Source of the DNA: Ruminococcaceae bacterium UBA3220
GTDB taxonomy: Bacteria > Bacillota > Clostridia > Oscillospirales > Acutalibacteraceae
Direction of reading: 5' to 3'
Assembly: GCA_002363095.1 (NCBI GenBank)
Contig: DEWC01000093.1
Span: forward strand, 1-5,469
Length of the DNA: 5,469 nt
A program made the translations under genes and the position numbers. Of this stretch, positions 1-5,469 are shown one piece after another; position 1 is the stretch's first letter, and every line of letters begins with the position of its first letter. The notes below the pieces were generated by a model. That model was not told the DNA's origin. It searched no databases and worked only from the letters and a program-made list of their open reading frames with translations.

Positions 1-567
1 GCCCTTCGCGGAGACCTGCCCGAGGGTTTTACGTGCGCCGATAAAGATAAACTTGATTACCGCCACGCCACCGACCTGATTAAAGAAATCAAAAGCATTG
101 CCCCGGAGTTTACCGTAGGAGGCGCATGCTACCCGGAAATTCACCCCGAAAGCGTCAATCAAAAGGAAGATATCAGGTATTTAAAAGAGAAGGTTGACTG
201 CGGATGCGAGTTTTTAACTACCCAGATGTTCTTTGATAACAATCTGCTTTATAATTTTATGTATAAAATTCGCGAAGCCGGTATAACCGTGCCCATTGTC
301 GCGGGAATAATGCCGATAACAAATGCCAATCAGGTTGAAAGAGCCATAAAACTTTCGGGCTCGCTTATGCCGCAGAGGTTTAAGAGCATAGTGGACAAGT
401 TCGGGTACGACCCTGATGCTATGAAGCAGGCGGGCATTGCCTATGCTACCGATCAAATTATGGACCTCTTTGCAAACAATATCACAAATGTGCATGTTTA
501 TTCGATGAACAAGCCGGATGTTGCCGAAAAAATTGAGGCAAATCTTTCGGCGATTATAGGAAAATGA
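1..567 (+). CDS. metF: 5,10-methylenetetrahydrofolate reductase, C-terminal part (5'-truncated by window edge)
   Basis: This cytosolic flavoenzyme reduces 5,10-methylene-THF to 5-methyl-THF, the methyl donor for methionine synthase. The frame is open from base 1, giving 188 residues up to the TGA at 565-567. The usual length is about 290, so roughly the first 100-115 residues lie upstream. Seen in the fragment: ALRGD at residues 1-5, the family's folate-site motif whose Asp matches E. coli Asp120; a YPEIHPE segment at 44-50; and TTQMFFD at 73-79, matching the ITQFFFD of E. coli. The stretch VPIVAGIMPITN (about 97-108) matches the following IPGILPVSN strand and loop. The C-terminal NVHVYSMN resembles the family's final strand. 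The N-terminal catalytic Glu is outside the window and cannot be checked. The stop overlaps the next gene by four bases, so it is co-transcribed and probably translationally coupled with the reactivation and metH genes. No MetV-type partner is visible here. Confidence 0.95.
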   Translation, partial: ALRGDLPEGFTCADKDKLDYRHATDLIKEIKSIAPEFTVGGACYPEIHPESVNQKEDIRYLKEKVDCGCEFLTTQMFFDNNLLYNFMYKIREAGITVPIVAGIMPITNANQVERAIKLSGSLMPQRFKSIVDKFGYDPDAMKQAGIAYATDQIMDLFANNITNVHVYSMNKPDVAEKIEANLSAIIGK

Positions 568-1145
568 TTGTAACCGTTAAAAATTTTGACTTAGACGGCG
601 AGCTGAAAACAATAAACAAAAGTGAAATAGCAAGATATTGCGGTGCCGTCGCAAACGACGAAATCCTGCCGTTAATCGAGCAATGTCTTGCCGAGTCAAG
701 GGATATCCCGGCGCCGAGAGTTTGCTTTTGCGAAGTGCCCGTTTCGGTTTCGGAAACGGCGGTCAAGTTTCCCTTTGCAACGGTTAAAAGCAAGGACCTT
801 GCAAAAAATCTCGGCGGATGCAAAAGGGCAGTCGTGTTTTGCGCGACCGTCGGGCTCGGAATTGACCGTCTTATAACAAAATACGGTACCGTTTCACCGG
901 TTAAGTCGCTTATCTTTGAAGGTATAGGCGCGGAGCGGATTGAAGCGCTTTGCGATGCGTTTTGCAGGGGATTTAAAGGCGCAAGACCGCGTTTTTCTCC
1001 GGGCTACGGCGACCTCGATATAGGTTTTCAATCGGCGATTTTTAAGGTTTTGCAGTGCGATAAGAAAATCGGCGTAACATTAAACGAAAGCCTTTTAATG
1101 TCGCCGTCGAAATCGGTTACTGCGATTATGGGTGTTAAGGAATGA
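564..1145 (+). CDS. Stand-alone cobalamin-dependent methionine synthase reactivation (AdoMet-binding) domain protein
   Basis: The 193-residue protein corresponds to the C-terminal reactivation domain of full-length MetH. In E. coli that domain binds S-adenosylmethionine and re-methylates cobalamin after accidental oxidation to cob(II)alamin, using an electron from a flavoprotein. Key motifs are visible: RPRFSPGYGD at residues 141-150, equivalent to the R-x-x-P-G-Y AdoMet-site motif of E. coli MetH, and NESLLMSPSKS at 174-184, equivalent to the LTESFAMWPGAS segment. The first 85 or so residues are less conserved. No cobalamin or folate domain is attached. The ATG at 564 overlaps the metF stop (ATGA) with a weak AGGA just upstream; the next Met in frame is far down at residue 179, so the start is secure. 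The stop in turn overlaps metH. That the downstream MetH lacks precisely this domain strongly supports the role. Biochemical activity is inferred from the family. Confidence 0.92.
   Translation: MIVTVKNFDLDGELKTINKSEIARYCGAVANDEILPLIEQCLAESRDIPAPRVCFCEVPVSVSETAVKFPFATVKSKDLAKNLGGCKRAVVFCATVGLGIDRLITKYGTVSPVKSLIFEGIGAERIEALCDAFCRGFKGARPRFSPGYGDLDIGFQSAIFKVLQCDKKIGVTLNESLLMSPSKSVTAIMGVKE
1137..1145 (+). promoter_or_regulatory. Coupled stop/start of the reactivation gene and metH, with abutting AAGGA
   Basis: AAGGA (1137-1141) lies directly against the metH ATG (1142-1144), too close to act as a normal Shine-Dalgarno site. The TGA of the upstream gene is at 1143-1145. A TAA at 1136-1138 lies in the metH frame, so metH cannot start further upstream, and the next in-frame ATG (residue 21) would remove the conserved LDGGTGT motif. 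The ATG at 1142 is therefore the start, and translation probably depends on ribosomes arriving from the upstream gene. That dependence is inferred. Confidence 0.6.
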
Positions 1146-3526
1146 AAATACTCGAATTTATCAAAAACAATTTAACATTTCTGGACGGCGGAACCGGCAC
1201 CATGCTTCAGGGTATGGGACTTAAACCCGGCGAGGCAACCGAGCTTTGGAATCTTTCTCACAAAGAGCAGATAATAAGGCTTCATAAAGCGTACCTTGAC
1301 GCCGGCGCCAATGTTATAACAACCAACACTTTCGGCGTGAACTCCCTTAAATATGACCGAAAAACGGCAGAGGATATGATAGTTTCCGCCATAGATTGCA
1401 CCAAAACGGCTATATGTGAATCGGGCGGTGCCGAAAGGTTTATCGCTTTTGATATAGGTCCTTCGGGCAGACTTTTAAAGCCTTACGGCGACCTTGATTT
1501 TGAGGATGCCGTAGAAATCTTTGCCGAAAATGTCAGGATTGCCGATAAATGCGGAATAGATTTAATCGTAATCGAGACCATGAACGATTCGCTTGAAACA
1601 AAAGCGGCGGTCATCGCGGCAAAGGAAAATTCCGATAAACCGGTCTTTGTTTATAACGCCTACGGCGAGGACGGCAAGCTTCTTACCGGTGCCTCTCCCG
1701 AAGCGATGGTTTCTATGCTTGAGGGACTTCGCGTCGATGTTATCGGGGTTAACTGTTCATTAGGACCTAAGCAACTTACGGGTGTTATAGACAGAATTTT
1801 GGCGGTATCTTCTACTCCGGTCGCCTTTAAGCCGAACGCCGGACTTCCCGCCGAAAGGGACGGAAAGGTCTTTTATGATGTTTCGCCCGAAGACTTTGCG
1901 AACGATATAAAAATCGCCGTTCAAAACGGCGTTAGACTTGTCGGAGGATGTTGCGGAACGACCCCCGAATATATAAAAGCGGTTGTTGAGGTAACAAAGG
2001 ATATCCCGTTAAAAGAAATAACCGATAAAGACCTGACGGTTGTTTCTTCGGGAATAGATGCCGTAACATTCGGAGAAGTTCCCATTCTTATCGGCGAGCG
2101 AATAAACCCGACCGGCAAAAAGCGGTTTAAACAGGCGCTTATCGAAAACGATACCGGATATATTCTTAACGAAGGCATAAAACAACAGGAAAGCGGTTGC
2201 CATATTCTGGATGTTAATGTTGGCATACCCGATATTGATGAAGCGGCGGTTTTGCCCAAAACGGTTGAGGCGCTTTCGGAGGTATGCTCTATCCCGTTGC
2301 AGATAGACACCTCAAATCCCCTTGCTATGGAAAAAGCCCTTCGCATTTATAACGGAAAGGCAATGATAAACTCGGTAAGCGGAAAATCCGAGGTTATGGA
2401 CGCCGTTTTCCCGATCGCAAAGAAATACGGCGGAGTTATCGTCGCTTTGACCCTTGACGAGGGCGGAATTCCCGAAAAGGCGGAGGACCGTTTTAAGATT
2501 GCCGAAAGAATTTTAAAGCGGGCTGCGGAATTCGGAATTTCAAAAAAGGATATTGTTTTTGATACCCTTACAATGACCGTCAGCACCGACAAAAACTCCG
2601 CGGTTGAAACCGTTAAAGCCCTTAAAATGATAAAAGAGCGGCTCGGGTGCCATACTTCGCTCGGCGTTTCCAATATTTCGTTCGGGCTTCCCAAAAGGGA
2701 TTTTATAAACGGCGCTTTCTTTTTAATAGCCCTTGAAAACGGGCTGGACGCCGCCATTATGAACCCCTTTTCCGCCGAAATGCAAAAGGCTTATAAAACC
2801 TATCTTCTGCTAAGCGGTAAGGATGAAAATTGCCTTTCTTATATTGATTTTGCAAACTCAGCCGAAGAGATGACTCTTTCGGTCGCCGAAAAAAGTCAGA
2901 CTGCGGCGGAAACCGAAAAAAGTCTCGAATACGCCATTGTAAAAGGTCTTAAAGAGGAGGCGGCGCGGATTACCGCCGAGAGGATAAAAAGCGAAAATCC
3001 GCTCGATGTCGTGAACGACACCGTTATTCCCGCTCTTGACAGGGTAGGCAAGGATTTTGAGGATAAAAAGGTTTTTCTGCCACAGCTTCTTATGAGCGCC
3101 GAGGCGGCAAAGAGCGCATTTGAGGTGGTAAAAACGGCGGTAAGCAACTCCGAAAAGCCGAAAAAATGCTCGATAGTTTTAGCAACCGTGAAGGGCGACA
3201 TCCACGATATCGGGAAAAACATCGTAAAACTTTTGCTTCAAAATTACGGCTTTAATGTTATTGACCTCGGAAAGGATGTACCGCCCGAAACAGTGCTTGA
3301 AGCGGTCAAAAAGGAAAGGGCTCCGCTTCTTGGGTTAAGCGCGCTTATGACAACAACGGTTCCCTTTATGGAGCAAACCGTGAAGCTCGTTCACAAGGAG
3401 GCTCCGTGGTGCAAAATAGTCGTCGGGGGAGCGGTACTTAATCCCGAATACGCCGAAAAAATCGGCGCCGACAAGTACGCAAAGGACGCTATGGAATCTG
3501 TAAGATACGCCGAAACAATCAATTAG
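1142..3526 (+). CDS. metH: Cobalamin-dependent methionine synthase, four-domain form without reactivation domain
   Basis: Cytosolic enzyme that transfers the methyl group of 5-methyl-THF to homocysteine via methylcobalamin, giving methionine and THF. Domains read from the 794-residue translation: homocysteine-binding TIM barrel (about 1-290) with LDGGTGT at 14-20 and the three zinc-binding cysteines C205 (VNCSLGP), C270 and C271 (GGCCGTTP); pterin/folate-binding barrel (about 310-570) with IGERINPTG (317-325), LDVNVG (356-361) and FDTLTMTV (473-480); helical cap (about 590-670) with FLPQLLMSAEA (645-655); Rossmann-type cobalamin domain (about 676-792) with GDIHDIG (685-691), whose H688 is the expected lower axial cobalt ligand, GLSALMT (731-737) and VGGA (761-764). 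All key residues looked for are present. E. coli MetH has about 1,227 residues; the difference is the missing C-terminal reactivation domain, which is encoded by the gene immediately upstream. The gene ends in TAG at 3524-3526, followed by a terminator. Confidence 0.97.
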   Translation: MKILEFIKNNLTFLDGGTGTMLQGMGLKPGEATELWNLSHKEQIIRLHKAYLDAGANVITTNTFGVNSLKYDRKTAEDMIVSAIDCTKTAICESGGAERFIAFDIGPSGRLLKPYGDLDFEDAVEIFAENVRIADKCGIDLIVIETMNDSLETKAAVIAAKENSDKPVFVYNAYGEDGKLLTGASPEAMVSMLEGLRVDVIGVNCSLGPKQLTGVIDRILAVSSTPVAFKPNAGLPAERDGKVFYDVSPEDFANDIKIAVQNGVRLVGGCCGTTPEYIKAVVEVTKDIPLKEITDKDLTVVSSGIDAVTFGEVPILIGERINPTGKKRFKQALIENDTGYILNEGIKQQESGCHILDVNVGIPDIDEAAVLPKTVEALSEVCSIPLQIDTSNPLAMEKALRIYNGKAMINSVSGKSEVMDAVFPIAKKYGGVIVALTLDEGGIPEKAEDRFKIAERILKRAAEFGISKKDIVFDTLTMTVSTDKNSAVETVKALKMIKERLGCHTSLGVSNISFGLPKRDFINGAFFLIALENGLDAAIMNPFSAEMQKAYKTYLLLSGKDENCLSYIDFANSAEEMTLSVAEKSQTAAETEKSLEYAIVKGLKEEAARITAERIKSENPLDVVNDTVIPALDRVGKDFEDKKVFLPQLLMSAEAAKSAFEVVKTAVSNSEKPKKCSIVLATVKGDIHDIGKNIVKLLLQNYGFNVIDLGKDVPPETVLEAVKKERAPLLGLSALMTTTVPFMEQTVKLVHKEAPWCKIVVGGAVLNPEYAEKIGADKYAKDAMESVRYAETIN

Positions 3527-3542
3527 CAATTTATGAAGTTAA

Positions 3543-3590
3543 AAAAGCAGCGACCTTAAATGTGATTTGAGGTTGTTGCTTTTGCTTTTT
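3543..3590 (+). terminator. Rho-independent terminator of the metF-metH operon
   Basis: A 17-bp stem pairs 3543-3559 with 3567-3583, with three G-U wobbles and a 7-base loop at 3560-3566. The tail GCTTTTT (3584-3590) follows, and the stem itself ends in TTTT. It begins 16 bases after the metH stop. An A6 run at 3541-3546 would give a U tract on the opposite strand, so it might also work in reverse, although no converging gene is seen. Confidence 0.85.
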
Positions 3591-3632
3591 ATTGATAATA
3601 AAAAATTATATAACAATATAAAATATAACTAT

Positions 3633-3661
3633 TTGCAATAGCAGAAAAATTTAATTATAAT
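3633..3661 (+). promoter_or_regulatory. Sigma-A type promoter for the SLH/beta-helix gene
   Basis: A TTGCAA -35 box (3633-3638) and a perfect TATAAT -10 box (3656-3661) are separated by 17 bases, the optimal spacing, in very AT-rich DNA just after the operon terminator. The predicted transcription start is near 3668, leaving a leader of about 46 bases. The motif match is seen directly; activity is inferred. AT-rich DNA can give such matches by chance, but the position and spacing are good. Confidence 0.7.
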
Positions 3662-3673
3662 ATAATCAAAGGC

Positions 3674-3692
3674 GGCTTAGCGATGATAAGCC
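3674..3692 (+). promoter_or_regulatory. Small hairpin in the 5' leader
   Basis: GGCTTA (3674-3679) pairs perfectly with TAAGCC (3687-3692) around a GCGATGA loop. A further A-U pair or two could form (3669-3670 with 3693-3694) if three bases bulge out. It would sit within a few bases of the predicted 5' end and 6 bases before the RBS. It may stabilise the transcript or tune translation. It is too small to match any known riboswitch. Confidence 0.35.
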
Positions 3693-3698
3693 TTAAGC

Positions 3699-3706
3699 AG
3701 GAGGTG
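3699..3706 (+). promoter_or_regulatory. Strong ribosome binding site for the SLH/beta-helix gene
   Basis: AGGAGGTG is a near-perfect anti-16S match and ends 7 bases before the ATG at 3714. It fixes the start codon of a gene that has no stop in the window and is stronger than the start signals inside the met operon. Confidence 0.9.
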
Positions 3707-3713
3707 CAAAAAA

Positions 3714-5469
3714 ATGAAAAGGGTTGTTGCGTTTGTTCTCATATTCGCCCTTTTGTTAGGGGCTTTTCCGGTCTTTTTGTCCGGCGTTTCGGTCGGTGCA
3801 GAACCTTCAAATCAACATACACACAGTTACACCGATTCTTTTCTTTTTGACAGTGTTTCTCACTGGCGCGTATGCAAGGAATGCGGCGAAAGAACCGAGC
3901 TTGCCGCGCATACATTGGCACACGGGGTTTGCGTTTATTGCGGTTGTTCCGAGCAAAAGGCTTTCCCCGATGTAAACTATGAGGACTGGTACGGCGATTC
4001 GGTTGAATACACCTTCGGTAAGAGGCTTATAACCGGCTATAAAAACGGAAAGTTCGGCTTTGCCGACAACACCCAGCGCCAGGATTTTATTATAATACTT
4101 TCGAGGCTTTCGGGCGATAACGTCAAAAAAGTGTCTATATATACAAATTTCAGCGATGTTCCTTACGGCTCATACTATTACGACGCAACATTATGGGGGC
4201 TTACCAAAGGCGTTGTAAACGGATATAACGACGGCCGTTTCGGCGTTGGCGACAGGGTTACACGCGAACAGATAATCTGCTTTTTGTATAATTACGCCAC
4301 CTACAAAGGTTATAATACGGACTGTTCATTAACTTCTTCGGAAATCGAGCAAAAATACTCCGATTATAAAAGTGTTTCCGATTATGCTAAAACCGCGGTT
4401 CTCTGGGCAATATCAAACGGTATCATTTCGGGAAGGGTTACCGCAAGCGGCACATATATTTCCCCAAAAGCGTTCGCTCAGCGCGCCGAAATAGCGGCTA
4501 TATTTTTTAACATTGCCAAAAAAGGCGTTTTTGAAAAGCAAATCAAGGATACGACAAACAGTTCGGGCTATAATTGTAAGCAACAAATCGTCGGAGGGAG
4601 CGAAGAGCAGGCAAAAGAGCTGAAAGAAAAGGTGCTTTGTTCAAAAAACACCGAGGAGATTTACAACATAACCGGTAAAAAGTATTATATAAGCCGTGAT
4701 ATGGACTTAGGCGACATTCCGGCAAATCTTGCCTCGGGGGATGCGATTTTATTTGAGCGAGGCGGTGTTTGGAGGGTGCCGAGCAATAAGCCGATCGTCC
4801 TCTCAAACGGAGTTACCATAGGCGCCTACGGCAAGGGCCCCAAGCCTCAGCTTTACGGTTCGCAAAGGAATTATGCCGATAGTTCGATTTGGAAAAAGGA
4901 CAGCGCGAATGTCTATAAGACCTCCTGTTCGGGCGGAAACGCGGGTAATATCGTATTTAACGGTAACGCCTGCTTAGGGGTTAAAAAATGGTCAAAATCC
5001 GACCTTAAAGAAAACTATGATTTCTATTTTGCGAGCAACACACTGTATCTTTATTATACCGGCGATTTGGGAAAGGATTTTGACTCGATAGAGGTTGCCC
5101 AAAGAGGCGAACTTATTTCGTTTTATTCGGGGTGCACAATAGATAATCTTTGCCTTAAATATTGCGGTTCTCATCCGATAAACTCCACCTACGGCACCGA
5201 TAACACAACTATAACCAACTGCGAGATAGGATATGCCGGCGGTTCTCAGCAATCCGGCACAACGAGGTTCGGAAACGGTATCCAGTTCGGCATAGGCGCG
5301 ACAAATGTCAAGGTTAAATATAATTATATCTATGAGTGTTACGACGCCGGATTTACCTTCCAGACATGGTCAAGTGCGAAGCGTTCGACCCATTATTACA
5401 ACATCGACCTTTCGGAGAATCTTATCGAAAAATGTGCCTACGGCATTGAGTATTTCACGACAAATACCG
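3714..5469 (+). CDS. Secreted SLH-domain protein with right-handed parallel beta-helix region (3'-truncated by window edge)
   Basis: The frame stays open for 585 codons from the ATG to the window end, so the C-terminus is unknown. Seen in order: a signal peptide (KR, then a hydrophobic core from about residue 4 to 22; likely cleavage after VGA at 29); a Cys pair cluster CKEC (54-57) and CVYC (73-76) that could bind zinc; three SLH repeats (about 84-134, 146-199, 217-270); an unassigned linker (271-337) rich in Lys and Glu; and a beta-helix region from about 338, opening with GDAILFERGGVWR (342-354) and AYGKGPKPQLYGS (371-383), with later turns such as CTIDNLCLKYCG (474-485) and TTITNCEIGYAGG (498-510). 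SLH repeats usually hold proteins to secondary cell-wall polymers. Beta-helix regions of this type occur in polysaccharide lyases, epimerases, some hydrolases and non-catalytic adhesins; no catalytic residues can be assigned, so the substrate is unknown. It has its own promoter and RBS. Codon choice resembles the met genes, giving no sign of recent transfer. Confidence 0.9.
   Translation, partial: MKRVVAFVLIFALLLGAFPVFLSGVSVGAEPSNQHTHSYTDSFLFDSVSHWRVCKECGERTELAAHTLAHGVCVYCGCSEQKAFPDVNYEDWYGDSVEYTFGKRLITGYKNGKFGFADNTQRQDFIIILSRLSGDNVKKVSIYTNFSDVPYGSYYYDATLWGLTKGVVNGYNDGRFGVGDRVTREQIICFLYNYATYKGYNTDCSLTSSEIEQKYSDYKSVSDYAKTAVLWAISNGIISGRVTASGTYISPKAFAQRAEIAAIFFNIAKKGVFEKQIKDTTNSSGYNCKQQIVGGSEEQAKELKEKVLCSKNTEEIYNITGKKYYISRDMDLGDIPANLASGDAILFERGGVWRVPSNKPIVLSNGVTIGAYGKGPKPQLYGSQRNYADSSIWKKDSANVYKTSCSGGNAGNIVFNGNACLGVKKWSKSDLKENYDFYFASNTLYLYYTGDLGKDFDSIEVAQRGELISFYSGCTIDNLCLKYCGSHPINSTYGTDNTTITNCEIGYAGGSQQSGTTRFGNGIQFGIGATNVKVKYNYIYECYDAGFTFQTWSSAKRSTHYYNIDLSENLIEKCAYGIEYFTTNT
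3963..4523 (+). repeat. Three tandem SLH (S-layer homology) repeats, coding
   Basis: The repeats share the pattern F.DV...yyydat.wg...G.i.Gy..G.F....-.tRe-. Repeat 1 (3963-4115) has FPDVNYEDWY, ITGYKNGKFG and a variant QRQDF in place of TRAE. Repeat 2 (4149-4310) has FSDVPYGSYY, VNGYNDGRFG and TREQ. Repeat 3 (4362-4523) has SVSDYAKTAV, IISG and QRAE, and its loop lacks the usual GY.DG.F. They are protein-level repeats with diverged DNA. Confidence 0.85.

Noticed and set aside
214..876. Minus-strand frames 214-495 and 554-823 and plus-strand frame 688-876
   Set aside because: They overlap metF and the reactivation gene in other frames and have no family resemblance.
1921..3529. Minus-strand open frames within metH (1921-2346, 2009-2203, 2347-2757, 2896-3222, 3335-3529)
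   Set aside because: metH is intact and fully explained by family motifs; these are antisense shadows without their own domains.
3661..3666. Second TATAAT as an alternative -10 box
   Set aside because: It would be 22 bases from the TTGCAA box, too long for a normal sigma-A promoter, whereas the copy at 3656-3661 is at 17.
3543..3713. Possible SAM, cobalamin or T-box riboswitch between metH and the surface-protein gene
   Set aside because: The structures present are a simple terminator stem and one short hairpin; the leader of about 46 bases is too short for these aptamers, and the downstream gene is not in methionine metabolism. Any such element for the met operon would lie before metF, outside the window.
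3963..4523. Tandem repeats as a possible DNA-level satellite or CRISPR-like array
   Set aside because: The repetition is only at protein level (SLH repeats), with diverged DNA and no conserved short repeat or spacer pattern.
3739..5252. Minus-strand open frames at 3739-3921, 4543-4806 and 4992-5252
   Set aside because: They lie inside the continuous plus-strand SLH/beta-helix frame, show no recognisable motifs and have low-complexity or Arg/Pro/Ser-rich translations typical of antisense shadows.

Overview
The window reads as a stretch of chromosome from an anaerobic, Gram-positive Clostridia-type bacterium (gut or rumen Oscillospirales/Ruminococcaceae-like). This is inferred from the metF / stand-alone reactivation domain / short metH arrangement, strong AGGAGG-type Shine-Dalgarno signal, moderate GC content with very AT-rich intergenic DNA, and a secreted protein with three S-layer homology (SLH) repeats and a Cys-rich N-terminus. 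No rRNA or other taxonomic marker is present, so the assignment is only approximate.

Bases 1-3526 are the 3' end of a plus-strand one-carbon/methionine operon. It holds the C-terminal 188 codons of 5,10-methylenetetrahydrofolate reductase (metF, start outside the window), a 193-residue stand-alone cobalamin-dependent methionine synthase reactivation domain, and a 794-residue MetH with homocysteine, folate, cap and cobalamin domains but no C-terminal reactivation domain. Both junctions are 4-base ATGA overlaps. MetF makes 5-methyl-THF, MetH uses it to methylate homocysteine through cobalamin, and the small middle protein is expected to rescue MetH when its cobalamin is oxidised. A 17-bp stem with a T-rich tail closes the operon at 3543-3590.

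Bases 3591-3713 are AT-rich and hold a well-spaced sigma-A type promoter (TTGCAA, 17 bases, TATAAT), a small hairpin near the predicted 5' end of the transcript, and a strong RBS.

Bases 3714-5469 are a large open reading frame with no stop in the window. It encodes an exported, cell-wall-associated protein: signal peptide, a four-cysteine CxxC...CxxC cluster, three SLH repeats, a linker, and the start of a right-handed parallel beta-helix domain of the kind found in polysaccharide lyases and related carbohydrate-active proteins. It is functionally separate from the methionine operon.

I found no mobile element, CRISPR array, RNA gene or clearly new system. The points most worth a second look are the split MetH layout and the surface beta-helix protein.
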